A stretch of DNA of 50,545 nt. Origin: Thermoproteota archaeon (GTDB taxonomy: Archaea; Korarchaeota; Korarchaeia; Korarchaeales; Korarchaeaceae). Location: positions 1 through 50,545 of the forward strand of contig JALWYH010000083.1 of assembly GCA_027078475.1 (NCBI GenBank), written 5' to 3'. Shown here piece after piece: positions 8,129-17,227 of this stretch. Both the position numbers and the translations under genes were made by a program. The stretch's first letter is position 1; the number at the start of each line of letters is the position of its first letter. The notes below the pieces were generated by a model. It saw nothing but the letters and a program-made list of their open reading frames with translations, searched no databases and was not told the origin of the DNA.

Positions 8129-11100
8129 ATGATACCAGCTGTGTTCAGGGATCTGTGCCCAGGCGGCGATCTCAGGACCCACGCGAGAACACCCTGCTTG
8201 GAGGAGGACGTATCCGAGGTGGGAATCGAGTTCGAGGATTACGTGAGATTCTTCAGGTCGTGCCTCGGATCCCCTCCGTGGGAGATCCAGAGGATGTGGG
8301 CCAGGAGGGCCCTGGCCGGTAGGAGCTTCGCCGCCATAGCTCCCACAGGGGTGGGGAAGACTGCCTTCGGCTTGGTGACCAGCTACTATCTCGCCTCCAA
8401 GGGGAGAGGTCGCTCATACCTGATATTCCCCACATCCCTGCTGGTGGATCAGGCCGTCGATACCCTGAGCAGGTACTCCGAGGCTGTAGGGGAGCCCCTC
8501 AGGGTCCTGGCATATCGCAGGGGGATGAGCAGCAGGGACAGGAGGGAGTTCTTGGAGGCGCTGGAGGCAGGGGATTTCGACGTGCTGGTGACCACATCCC
8601 AGTACCTAGCCAAGAATCATGAGAGGCTGAGGCAATCTCCGGGCCGGTTCTCCTTCATTTTCGTCGATGACGTCGATTCCTTCCTAAAGAACTCGAGGAA
8701 CGTCGATAGGGTTCTTACCCTGATGGGATTCACGGAGGAGGACGTGAGGCGAGCCCTCCGGGGGGAGGAAGTGAGCAGAAGGGTTGACAGCGTTCTCATA
8801 GTTTCCACCGCCACGGGAAGGCCCGGGTCCAGGGCGGCCCTTTTCAGGAGGCTCCTGGGATTCGATGTGGGGGTGCTCAGGCAGGAGCTACTGAGGAACA
8901 TAGCCGATATTTACACCAGGGATCGGGATGGGCTGAGGCGGTTCCTGAGGTTCATGGGGAGCGGTTTCCTCCTGTTCGTCCCCAAGCTGGAGATGGCGGG
9001 GGAGGCCAGGTCGCTGGCTGAGGGGCTGGGCTACAGGGTCCGGGTGCTGCAGGGCTACGATGAGGGGATCGTGGAGGCCTTCAAATCCGGGGAGCTGGAT
9101 GGACTGATCGGGGCGGCGAGGCCCTACGGTGTCCTAGTCAGGGGCCTCGACCTCCCCCAGAGGATCAGGTACGTGGTCTTTCTCGGGGTGCCCCGCTTCG
9201 AGATGACCGTCGGGGATGTCGATGAGATGAGCGACAGGGCGGTCGTGGCCATCCTCTCAGCACTGGCCAAGGGTCTGGGGAAGGAGGAAAGAAGGTTCGC
9301 CCTGAAACTGAGGAGGCAGCCCACCGAGAGAGACCTGAGGAGGGCCAGGGAGACGCTGAAAGATATACTCTCCAGCGAGGAGAGGCTGAGGGAGCTTGCT
9401 GGCGCGGGGGATCTGACGGTCATTCCCAAAGAGGGAAGGGTGATAATCCCCGATATCAGGACATACATTCAGGGATCCGGCCGCTCCTCTAGGCTGTATC
9501 CGGGAGGGATGACCAAGGGAGCAAGCCTAGTCTGGGATGAGGAACCCCTGCTCAGTTCCTTCATAAAGAGGGCTAGCGCGTATGACCTCGAGTTCTCGCC
9601 GATGGATGAAGTGGATCTGGAGTCACTGAGGGCGGAGATAGATGAGAGCAGGAGGAAGTACTCTTCGCTCAGAACAGGATTTGAGATGGCTGGATTGCTG
9701 AGGACCGCCCTCTTCATAGTGGAGAGCCCCAACAAGGCCAGGACCATAGCGAGATTCTTCGGGAGGCCAGCTAGGAGGATCGTGAATGGTGTGGTAGCTT
9801 ACGAGGTGACCACCGGGGACTATGTGCTCACCATAATGGCCAGCGGGGGGCACGTGGTGGACCTGTCGACCCAAGGAGGGTATCACGGGGTGCTCGTGGA
9901 GGGCGACGGCAGGAGGCTCTACATACCCATTTACGCCTCCATCAAGAGGTGCATGGACTGCGGCTACCAGTTCACCGACGGGGACCGTTGCCCGAGGTGC
10001 GGTTCCACCAACATCAGGGACAGCAGGAACAACGTGGTATCCATGAGGAGACTGGGCTTCGAGGCCTCTCGAGTGATAATAGGGACCGATCCCGACACCG
10101 AGGGGGAGAAGATAGCGTGGGACATATATCAGCTGATCAGGGATGCGGCTGAGGAGATATATAGGGCTGAGTTCCACGAGGTGACCAAGAGGGCCATCTT
10201 GGAGGCCCTGAGGGAGCTGTCAGGTACCAGCGAGCCGAGGGTCAAGGCCCAAGTGGTGAGGAGGATCGAGGACAGGTGGATAGGGTTTGAGCTGAGCTAC
10301 GAGGTGCAAAAAAGGTTCAACAGGAGGAACCTATCGGCGGGGAGGGCCCAGACGCCCACCCTTGGATGGATAATAGAGAGGTACGAGCAGCACAGGAGAA
10401 AGAAGGATGTCACGGTGATAAGCGGGGATGACATCTTCATCAGGGTGGAGGGAAAGGTGGGCTCACCCGGCAGGTCAGAGGCGATTCTGGAACCCCTAGA
10501 GGTGATCGAGGAGCGAGTGAATCCTCTCCCGCCGTTCACGACGGATGAGATGATAAGGGAGGCCAGCAGGGTTCTGAAGCTGGGGGCAAAGAGGGTGATG
10601 GACGTAGCCCAGTCCCTCTTCGAGGCGGGTCTGATCACGTATCACAGGACCGACAGCACCAGGGTCAGCGATGCCGGCCTCAGGGTTGCGGCCGAGGTGC
10701 TGGGCGACGAGTTCGTTCCTAGGAGGTGGGGCGAAGGCGGGGCACACGAGTGTATAAGACCCACCAAGCCTCTGTCAGCCAGGGAGCTTCTAGACTACGT
10801 GAGGGAGGGGTTAATAGCCGCCCCCGAGGGGTTCTCGAGGGATCACATCAGGCTCTACGATCTGATATTCAGGAGGTTCATAGCGTCCCAGGCTAGGGAA
10901 AGCGTGTTGGCGAAGCAGAGGTACAGGCTTGTTCTGGATGGCGAGGAGATTCTAGATGAGAGGGTGATCGACGTGAGGGGAGGGTGGGCCACCATCTACC
11001 CCTTCATCTACCAGAGGAGGTCCCCGGTCTCGAGAGGTAGAGTGCAGGTAGAGGTGAGGCACCTGCAGGTTCCATCCGTCCCTCTCTACAGTCAGGGGGA

Positions 11101-11404
11101 CGTTGTGGCCCTGATGAAGGAGAGGGGAATCGGGAGACCCTCCACTTACGCCACCATAATCGACAAGCTGCTTCAGAGGAGGTACGTGCTGGAGAGGAAC
11201 AACAAGCTCATCCCAACTAAGCTGGGGATTCAGGTCCACGACTTTCTGACATCGGAGTTCCCGGATCTGATAAGTGAGGAGAGGACCAGGATCCTGGAGG
11301 AGAAGATGGCGGCCGTGGAAGAGGGCAAGGTCGATTACCAGGAAGTCATAGACGAGCTCTACAACGAGATACAGGAAAAGGTGGTGAGGAGGAGGGCCGG
11401 TTGA
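8129..11404 (+). CDS. rgy: Reverse gyrase
   Basis: This 1091-residue fusion introduces positive supercoils into DNA with ATP and is the hallmark gene of hyperthermophiles. The N-terminal helicase half has a Q-like motif (SPPWEIQRMWARR), Walker A APTGVGKT (71-78) and Walker B VDDVD (179-183). The topoisomerase IA half starts near 527 with a TOPRIM domain (FIVESPNKART; DPDTEGE near 654). An intact zinc finger CMDCGY...CPRCGS lies near 608-629, and the catalytic tyrosine is Tyr838 in LITYHRTDSTR. The N-terminal zinc finger is degenerate, with only Cys10 and Cys23 remaining. An in-frame TGA at 8120-8122 rules out a longer start, and GGTGA at 8118-8122 is the Shine-Dalgarno. Confidence 0.97.
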   Translation: MIPAVFRDLCPGGDLRTHARTPCLEEDVSEVGIEFEDYVRFFRSCLGSPPWEIQRMWARRALAGRSFAAIAPTGVGKTAFGLVTSYYLASKGRGRSYLIFPTSLLVDQAVDTLSRYSEAVGEPLRVLAYRRGMSSRDRREFLEALEAGDFDVLVTTSQYLAKNHERLRQSPGRFSFIFVDDVDSFLKNSRNVDRVLTLMGFTEEDVRRALRGEEVSRRVDSVLIVSTATGRPGSRAALFRRLLGFDVGVLRQELLRNIADIYTRDRDGLRRFLRFMGSGFLLFVPKLEMAGEARSLAEGLGYRVRVLQGYDEGIVEAFKSGELDGLIGAARPYGVLVRGLDLPQRIRYVVFLGVPRFEMTVGDVDEMSDRAVVAILSALAKGLGKEERRFALKLRRQPTERDLRRARETLKDILSSEERLRELAGAGDLTVIPKEGRVIIPDIRTYIQGSGRSSRLYPGGMTKGASLVWDEEPLLSSFIKRASAYDLEFSPMDEVDLESLRAEIDESRRKYSSLRTGFEMAGLLRTALFIVESPNKARTIARFFGRPARRIVNGVVAYEVTTGDYVLTIMASGGHVVDLSTQGGYHGVLVEGDGRRLYIPIYASIKRCMDCGYQFTDGDRCPRCGSTNIRDSRNNVVSMRRLGFEASRVIIGTDPDTEGEKIAWDIYQLIRDAAEEIYRAEFHEVTKRAILEALRELSGTSEPRVKAQVVRRIEDRWIGFELSYEVQKRFNRRNLSAGRAQTPTLGWIIERYEQHRRKKDVTVISGDDIFIRVEGKVGSPGRSEAILEPLEVIEERVNPLPPFTTDEMIREASRVLKLGAKRVMDVAQSLFEAGLITYHRTDSTRVSDAGLRVAAEVLGDEFVPRRWGEGGAHECIRPTKPLSARELLDYVREGLIAAPEGFSRDHIRLYDLIFRRFIASQARESVLAKQRYRLVLDGEEILDERVIDVRGGWATIYPFIYQRRSPVSRGRVQVEVRHLQVPSVPLYSQGDVVALMKERGIGRPSTYATIIDKLLQRRYVLERNNKLIPTKLGIQVHDFLTSEFPDLISEERTRILEEKMAAVEEGKVDYQEVIDELYNEIQEKVVRRRAG

Positions 11405-11407
11405 CGC

Positions 11408-14353
11408 TCACTCCTCCAGAGATACCAGCTCGTCCCCCCTGAGCTCGAGCTTCCTCTCCGGGTGGAGCTTCCTGAACCTCTCGAGTGCGTGGATCCTGAA
11501 GCCAGCCGGGACCATGGTCAGCATGTTGGCCGGGGCCTTCCCCCAGACCCTGAGCATTATGTCTATCCTGTTCTCCACCGCGCTCCAGTTCTCGAGGAAG
11601 ACCTTCTCGGCCTCCGCTACCTCCGCCTCGAGGACATCCAGCGATTCTCTGACGCTCTCCACTATCTTCCTTGCCTCCTCCACGTCCCCCTCCTTTAGCT
11701 TGAGCTCAGCGGACACGAGGCTGGTCTCCGCGTCTACCAGCCTGTATGGGGAAAGCTCGAATCCCACGATCTCCTCCAGCCTTGATATAGACTTCCTTAC
11801 GCGATCCAGCCTCCTCTTGAGAGATTCAAGCTCCCTCTCAACGGGTCCCTTCTCTCCCTTTGACACAGCCGGGCGCTCCTCTGGGGCGGGCTTGGTCACC
11901 GGGATTTCCTCCATCTCGGGCTCGGGAATGGGTGGAGGCGCATTTTCCTTCACGATCTCTCCAGCTGAAGCGTCGGCCCTCCTCATCTCCACCGGTGTCT
12001 CCTCTGGCATCAGCTTGGGTATCTCGGGTGTTTCCTCCTCCAGCTCCGGTGGTCTAAGCGCGGGCATCCCTGAAGGTGCCTCTAGAGGGCTTATCTCAGT
12101 CCCCTCCATCGTGGGCTCGGGAGTGGGTGTCTCCTCGGGCATCTCTCTCATCCTGATCTCCTTGGGTTTTCTGGAGCCCGCGAGAATAGCTACCGCTATG
12201 ACCAATATCACAGCGCCGACCGCAACGCCCACCACGTACTCGAAGGGGATTGGGAGGGCAGATCTACCGGTTGGCGACGGGGCCTGCTGAGGAAGTTGAG
12301 GCACAGGCGACACTTGGATGGTGGAGATTCTCTCATCCACCACCTTATCCGATACGAGCACCCTGATCCTGAGCTGGAGCTTTCCTTCCTTTCTTGGAAT
12401 GAGCTTGATCGGTACCTCGGATGAATCACCGGCCTTGAGTGGATTCACCTTCCTCTCCACCGAAGAGCCATCCAGAGAGGCCGCCAGGATGAACTGAACC
12501 CCCTCCCTGTATCTATTCACCAGCTTCACCGTGAGAATCATGGTCTCGTTTACCTTCGCCTTGCTGGGGGCGTTAACCCTCTCGATCACTCTCCCAGTCA
12601 CGACCTTCAAGGGCACCCTCTTCTCATAGAGCACATCGCTCCCGTGCTTTATCACCAATGATGCGCCAGATCCCGGGTTCACCGCCTGGCTCTCCAGTAG
12701 GACGGTGAACTTCGATCCGGGGCTGATTTTCTTGATGATCTGTTCCTCCCTCACTGTGGGTCCTCTCAAGACGAACGTGAGCTCAGGCACGTTCCAAACA
12801 TTTACGCCACTGATCTTCAGGCTGAGTCTGTCTCCGACCGTTAGACTAGAGGGGACCTGAATGGTCATCATAGGCTTGACGGCCGGCATAGAGGACGTGG
12901 TTGTTGGTCCTGTAGTGGTTGAGGTGGAGGTGGTGACAGTGGCCCCACCACCCGCCAGGGACATCCACTCCTCCCTTGTTAGGCCGATGGGTACGTTCGG
13001 CGGCAGAGTCTCATCGTCTAAGATGAGTCCCAGAGCACCCTTGCCCTTCAGGAGAGTGGAGAACCTGGCGCCGCACCTTCCGGGTGAGAGGAAGCCTATC
13101 ACCTTGCTGCCCGTCACCTCCCCTTCGGTCGACATGGTGTAGAGGACCACTTTGACCCTAGATCCATTGGGGGCGGTGCTGCATATGAATCCCTCAACCA
13201 AGATGCCTCCATCCACGTTCTCGGTTCTCTGGATCTTTATCCAATGATCCGGAAGCTCTATCAGGTGAAGTGATCCGTCCAGGTCCACGTACGATAGAAT
13301 GCTCGTGTGGTTTCCCCTCCTAGCATAGACGACCCGACTGAGCGGTGGTTTGCTCACATCAAATTCATAGAGAAGAAACCTCCCGGTGTAATGGTACACC
13401 CTGATGACCCCCGACTTGGAAAAGTACAGGAGTGCCTTCCCCACCGCCACTGGCTGGATAGCAGGTGGTATCCACGTTTTCAGAGGCCTGGAGGCCGTAA
13501 GATCCGAGAGATTGAGGAAAATTATGGCCTCCCTCGAGCTGGTCAGGGCGGCTGTACCATCGAGCACGGGGAAGGTCCCGTTGGGGATGTCGTATCCTAG
13601 GATCGGGCTAACATCTCTGCTGGCAACGAGCTCACCAGTCTCCACCTTGAGAGAGATCATGGTCCCGTTCTGGAGCACTATGCCAACTAGTGACTGGTCT
13701 CCTCCACTGGCCAAAATCCTCTCCCCGAGGTCGATGCTCCAGATGACCCTTCTGTCCTTCAGGCTGACGAGGGCGGCGTCGTGATCTCCGAGGATCAGAG
13801 CCTTGTCTCCCAAGTAATTAACCCTTTTCAGCTTGAATCCCAGATCGATGGCCCAGTTGGTCGATTTGGTCCTCAAATCGACGGCCTGAAGTGAGCTGGC
13901 CAATGGAATCACGACAGTTCTGCCATCATTGAGGTAGAGCATGGGCGAGCCAGAGGGTCTGGATGGGAGCCTCAACCTCTCTATTCTGAGCTCACCGGCC
14001 GCTGAGTTGAAAGCTCTCAGCTCGAAGGAGTCGGTCACCACAACTATCCAAGATTCCTTCTTTGAATAACCGTAGAAGGCATCCGGGATTACTAGGGGAG
14101 GCGCTGAAATCCTGGCTCCCACCCTAACGCTCCACAGCTTCTTGCCCTGAAGATCGAGGGCCATCAGAGTATCTCCCTGTCCACCGACGACGTAGATCCT
14201 GTCACCACTCATGACTGGCGGCGGAACCCGCTTCAGCGGCCTAGAATCATATATCTTGATACTCGAGAACTCCTTCGGAGCTATATCAAGGGAGGAGGCG
14301 GCTACCAGACTCATGGAGAGTATCAACAGGAGGGCCGCCAGCTTCCATCTCAT
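11408..14353 (-). CDS. Large beta-propeller membrane receptor with cytoplasmic coiled coil
   Basis: This 981-residue protein is not recognised as a named family. It starts with a signal peptide (LAALLLILSMSLVAA). A PQQ-type propeller region follows (about 25-400), with repeats such as DTLMALDLQGKKLWSVRV and AVDLRTKSTNWAIDL. Next come a Thr/Ser-rich linker (about 470-490), Ig-like segments with 'KLVNRYREG'-type strands and one transmembrane helix (about 704-724, VVGVAVGAVILVIAVAILAG). The cytoplasmic tail is Pro/Glu-rich, then coiled coil (about 834-920, starting VERELESLKRRLDRVRKS). No catalytic motif is visible. The outside-in layout suggests a surface sensor or scaffold. It is a single gene with its own promoter, which contains a perfect palindrome. 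Confidence 0.75.
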   Translation of the reverse strand: MRWKLAALLLILSMSLVAASSLDIAPKEFSSIKIYDSRPLKRVPPPVMSGDRIYVVGGQGDTLMALDLQGKKLWSVRVGARISAPPLVIPDAFYGYSKKESWIVVVTDSFELRAFNSAAGELRIERLRLPSRPSGSPMLYLNDGRTVVIPLASSLQAVDLRTKSTNWAIDLGFKLKRVNYLGDKALILGDHDAALVSLKDRRVIWSIDLGERILASGGDQSLVGIVLQNGTMISLKVETGELVASRDVSPILGYDIPNGTFPVLDGTAALTSSREAIIFLNLSDLTASRPLKTWIPPAIQPVAVGKALLYFSKSGVIRVYHYTGRFLLYEFDVSKPPLSRVVYARRGNHTSILSYVDLDGSLHLIELPDHWIKIQRTENVDGGILVEGFICSTAPNGSRVKVVLYTMSTEGEVTGSKVIGFLSPGRCGARFSTLLKGKGALGLILDDETLPPNVPIGLTREEWMSLAGGGATVTTSTSTTTGPTTTSSMPAVKPMMTIQVPSSLTVGDRLSLKISGVNVWNVPELTFVLRGPTVREEQIIKKISPGSKFTVLLESQAVNPGSGASLVIKHGSDVLYEKRVPLKVVTGRVIERVNAPSKAKVNETMILTVKLVNRYREGVQFILAASLDGSSVERKVNPLKAGDSSEVPIKLIPRKEGKLQLRIRVLVSDKVVDERISTIQVSPVPQLPQQAPSPTGRSALPIPFEYVVGVAVGAVILVIAVAILAGSRKPKEIRMREMPEETPTPEPTMEGTEISPLEAPSGMPALRPPELEEETPEIPKLMPEETPVEMRRADASAGEIVKENAPPPIPEPEMEEIPVTKPAPEERPAVSKGEKGPVERELESLKRRLDRVRKSISRLEEIVGFELSPYRLVDAETSLVSAELKLKEGDVEEARKIVESVRESLDVLEAEVAEAEKVFLENWSAVENRIDIMLRVWGKAPANMLTMVPAGFRIHALERFRKLHPERKLELRGDELVSLEE

Positions 14354-14373
14354 CAGATCATCCCTTCACGCAT

Positions 14374-14387
14374 AGTCAAGCTTGACT
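14374..14387. promoter_or_regulatory. Perfect 14-bp palindrome, probable operator
   Basis: AGTCAAGCTTGACT is a perfect inverted repeat with no spacer. It lies directly downstream of a TATA-like CATTTAAAAGG (minus strand, 14389-14398) and 21 bp before the start codon of the propeller protein at 14353. That places it between TATA and transcript start, a position where a dimeric repressor would block initiation. Confidence 0.6.
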
Positions 14388-14398
14388 CCTTTTAAATG
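14388..14398 (-). promoter_or_regulatory. TATA box of the propeller-receptor gene
   Basis: On the minus strand the sequence CATTTAAAAGG is centred near 14394. It predicts a transcript start near 14368 and a leader of about 14 nt, which contains a GGGATGAT stretch ahead of ATG 14353. Confidence 0.5.
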
Positions 14399-14467
14399 GA
14401 ACTCTCGTCAATTAATAGAGCAGTATGAACGGGGTATCGATCCCCTAATACCTTTACCTTCGGACCC

Positions 14468-14476
14468 GGAAAAAGG
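14468..14476 (-). terminator. T-tract terminator after GluRS gene
   Basis: On the minus strand the glutamyl-tRNA synthetase stop codon is followed within about 15 nt by CCCCCTTTTTCC, a run of five T typical of archaeal intrinsic termination. It separates the gene from the propeller-receptor gene downstream. Confidence 0.45.
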
Positions 14477-14482
14477 GGGAGA

Positions 14483-16228
14483 TCACCTGTGGGAGAGGAT
14501 GAAGGTGAGGGGACTCGTCTTGTCCAGCCTGACGAAACCCATTCTGAGGAACTGAGCCATCTCACCCTTCCCTATTTCAGATAGGGCCGGTTCCCCGTAA
14601 CCTCCCAGCATCTGGTATGAGTAGGGAGTCCGTGGGACGAAAACTCTGGCGGGGACTCCGTTCAGGGGGGCCCATTGGATCACCCTCACACCCCTGATCC
14701 TCTGCACCTCGCTCATGGTAAGGGTAACCTCATCGGGATTCACGCTCCTCACCCTCACGGTGGCGAGCCCTCTGAGCCTGAACTCATTCCCGGGCTTGAG
14801 TCCCTCAAGATCATCCCTCGCGACGTAGACAACCGGCTCATTCACCCTTATCACCCTGCGCTCCTCAGATTGGGGATGGACCTGGACCTTAGCCTCAACA
14901 GGAACTTCCAGACCGTCTATCACCGCCCTGACCGGGTCCGGGACGAACATGTACCTTGGCACAACCGGGTCAAGCATCTTCCTGTTTATGGCGGCGAGCA
15001 TGTCCATGTTGACTGTGGCATCTACCTTGCTTGGTCCCAGTTCGTAGAAGAACCTGACTATGGCTCTCGGCAGGATTCCCCTCCTGAATAGGCCTCTGAG
15101 GGTAGGTATCCTAGGATCGTCCCAACCATCCAAGATTCCACTCTCAACCAGCGGTCTTATGTACCTCTTTGAGAGAGGGATCCCCTCCACGGTTATCCTT
15201 CCAAATTGGATCATGTGATATTCCCTGAGGCCAAGCTTTCTGAGGATCGTCCTCTGCACCTCCACGTGCGGCTCGAATTCCTTGCTCCTGAATGCGTGGG
15301 TCACTCCAGTGAGGGAATCCATTACGCTAACTGAGAAATCGTACACTGGATAGACCCTGAACCTGTCGCCGTGGATGGGGTGGGGCGCCTCGATTATCCT
15401 GAAGATGCCCGGATCCCTCATGGTCACGTTAGGATGCTTCATGTCCGTCTTCAGCCTTAGATGGGCCTCTCCCTCCCTGAAATCGCCCTTGAGCATCCTC
15501 TCCCACAGTTCAAGGTTCACTTCGATAGGCTGATTCCTGTGCTCGCACTCCCTCCCCTCCCTCCTGAATGCCCTTACCCTCTCCGGTGGGCACGTGCACA
15601 CGTAAGCGTCTCCCTGCTTTATCAGCCTCTCGGCCAGATCGTACATCTCTGGTATATGATCGGATCCTCTCACCTCCTCGTCCCGCTTTCCGGGTGAAAG
15701 CCCCAGCTCGCTCTCGGCGGCCTCCAGGAGCCTGGAGAACTCCTCCCTTATGGCGTCGTAGAACTCGAGTCTCTCAACCCTCGGATTCGTGTCCTCGAAC
15801 CTCAGGAGGAACCTCCCCTTGTAAAGCCTGGCGTATATGAAGGGGACCAAGAGGCCCTTTGCGTGCCCCAAGGTCGGATATCCGTTGGGCTCTGGCGCGA
15901 CCCTTGTGACCACCTTGCCCTCCTCCGCCCCCTCCAAGGGAGGCCAGGTTCTCTCCCTCGGTTTTTCCTTTCTCGTCTTAGGCGGTTCCGCTAACTCTCT
16001 AAGATAATCGGGAGGCATCTCGTTCACCTGGGACACGATCTCCTCAACCAAGGAAGCTATCTCCCTTGCATTGGGCCTCAGATCAGGCCGGGAGGCCATG
16101 AGCTTACCCAAGACAGCCTTTGGATTTGCCTTGCCATACTTCAACGCGTTCTCGGCGGCGAGCCTCAGTATGAGGGACCTTAGCTCCTCCAAGCTAAACA
16201 CCCTTCCCTTCAGGCTCTCTCGATCCAA
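14483..16228 (-). CDS. gltX: Glutamyl-tRNA synthetase, archaeal type
   Basis: A 581-residue class I aminoacyl-tRNA synthetase that charges tRNA-Glu, and possibly tRNA-Gln for later amidation. The HIGH-type signature is in APEPNGYPTLGHAKG (about 111-125, with TLGH at 119-122). The KMSKS-type loop is IPLSKRYIRPL near 350, as in archaeal/eukaryotic GluRS and GlnRS. An N-terminal helical extension of about 100 residues and a C-terminal beta-barrel anticodon domain are of usual length. The start is a TTG at 16228. A CCTAG-N6-CTAGG inverted repeat lies just upstream, in the divergent promoter shared with the RNA m5C methyltransferase. Confidence 0.93.
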   Translation of the reverse strand: MDRESLKGRVFSLEELRSLILRLAAENALKYGKANPKAVLGKLMASRPDLRPNAREIASLVEEIVSQVNEMPPDYLRELAEPPKTRKEKPRERTWPPLEGAEEGKVVTRVAPEPNGYPTLGHAKGLLVPFIYARLYKGRFLLRFEDTNPRVERLEFYDAIREEFSRLLEAAESELGLSPGKRDEEVRGSDHIPEMYDLAERLIKQGDAYVCTCPPERVRAFRREGRECEHRNQPIEVNLELWERMLKGDFREGEAHLRLKTDMKHPNVTMRDPGIFRIIEAPHPIHGDRFRVYPVYDFSVSVMDSLTGVTHAFRSKEFEPHVEVQRTILRKLGLREYHMIQFGRITVEGIPLSKRYIRPLVESGILDGWDDPRIPTLRGLFRRGILPRAIVRFFYELGPSKVDATVNMDMLAAINRKMLDPVVPRYMFVPDPVRAVIDGLEVPVEAKVQVHPQSEERRVIRVNEPVVYVARDDLEGLKPGNEFRLRGLATVRVRSVNPDEVTLTMSEVQRIRGVRVIQWAPLNGVPARVFVPRTPYSYQMLGGYGEPALSEIGKGEMAQFLRMGFVRLDKTSPLTFILSHR

Positions 16229-16230
16229 AA

Positions 16231-16246
16231 CCTAGATAAAGCTAGG
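16231..16246. promoter_or_regulatory. Inverted repeat over divergent TATA (gltX / m5C methyltransferase)
   Basis: CCTAG-ATAAAG-CTAGG is a perfect 5-bp inverted repeat around a TATA-like core in the 34-bp gap between two divergent genes. Its centre is about 25 nt before ATG 16263, the usual leaderless spacing. It may be only a symmetrical TATA/BRE arrangement rather than an operator. Confidence 0.45.
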
Positions 16247-16262
16247 TGGTTGTAGGAGCGAG

Positions 16263-17213
16263 ATGAGCGATGGAGTTCCGGCGGAGCTAATAAAGCCGGA
16301 GTTCGAGAGGAGGTACCGGGAGCTGCTGGGGGATGAGTACGAGATCCTGCTATCCTTCATGGCCAGGAGACCCATTCCCAGCATCAGGATCAACCCGATG
16401 AAGGTCGATCCCCACTGGCTCGTCGGGAGGCTGGAGGCGGATGGCTGGGAGCTGGAGCCCGTTCCATGGTACGAGTACGGCTACAGAGTGAGGAAGGGGA
16501 CCGAGAGACTGGGTAATACGGAATGGCACCAGCTGGGATTGTACTACGTCCAGGAGGCCGCGTCCATGATCCCACCGGTCGCCCTAGCGCCGGAGCCGGG
16601 TGAGAGGGTCCTAGATCTGGCCGCCTCCCCGGGGTCCAAGACCACCCAGATCTCCGAGATGATGCAGCATCGAGGGCTGATCGTGGCGAACGATGTGGCA
16701 CCTGATAGGGTAGACGCGCTTGTGGCCAATGTCCAGAGGATGGGATCCATCAACGTGGTGGTTACCCTCTCCGATGGAAGAAGAGCCCCACTGCTGTTCG
16801 GAGAGGGGGTATTCGACAGGGTGCTACTTGACGCTCCCTGCAGCTCCCTCGGGGAGGTCAGGAGATCCTGGGGCGCCTTGGCTAGGTGGAGTCCCAGATC
16901 GGTGAACAGGATAGCGAGGCTCCAGCTCTCCCTTGCGAAGGCCGCATACCGGACCCTCAGGGAGGGGGGCGTAATGGTGTACTCGACATGCACCCTCGAA
17001 CCGAAGGAGAACGAGTGGGTTGTTTATAATCTGCTACAGCTGGGAGCGGAGCTGGAGGAGCCTAGCATAGAGGGGCTGAGGTGGAGACCGGGACTCGAGA
17101 GGTGGATGGATTGGGAGTTCGGAGGAGAGATGAGGAGAGTGATGAGGATCTATCCCCAGGACAACGACACGATAGGGTTCTTCGTCGCCGTTCTAAGGAA
17201 GCCGATCCGGTAG
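16263..17213 (+). CDS. NOL1/NOP2/Sun-family RNA m5C methyltransferase
   Basis: A 316-residue SAM-dependent enzyme that makes 5-methylcytosine in tRNA or rRNA. Both family cysteines are present: Cys193 in DAPCSSLGEVRRS (motif IV, product release) and Cys243 in YSTCTLEPKENEWVV (motif VI, the covalent nucleophile). SAM motif I is RVLDLAASPGSKTTQISEM. An N-terminal domain of about 90 residues precedes it. TATA spacing of about 25 nt to ATG 16263 suggests a leaderless mRNA. The next gene starts 15 nt after the stop and probably encodes an RNA-binding partner. Confidence 0.9.
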   Translation: MSDGVPAELIKPEFERRYRELLGDEYEILLSFMARRPIPSIRINPMKVDPHWLVGRLEADGWELEPVPWYEYGYRVRKGTERLGNTEWHQLGLYYVQEAASMIPPVALAPEPGERVLDLAASPGSKTTQISEMMQHRGLIVANDVAPDRVDALVANVQRMGSINVVVTLSDGRRAPLLFGEGVFDRVLLDAPCSSLGEVRRSWGALARWSPRSVNRIARLQLSLAKAAYRTLREGGVMVYSTCTLEPKENEWVVYNLLQLGAELEEPSIEGLRWRPGLERWMDWEFGGEMRRVMRIYPQDNDTIGFFVAVLRKPIR

Positions 17214-17227
17214 AGTTCCTCTCTTGG

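Noticed and set aside
14433-14447. GGGG-TATCGAT-CCCC hairpin as a regulatory element
   Set aside because: A 4-bp stem in an intergenic gap beside a T-tract is weak; it may only add to termination after gltX.
17081-17227. Longer N-terminus of the PUA-like protein starting at 17081
   Set aside because: It would overlap the m5C methyltransferase gene by 133 nt, and its sequence (RRRDEESDED...) is a frame-shifted shadow of that gene.
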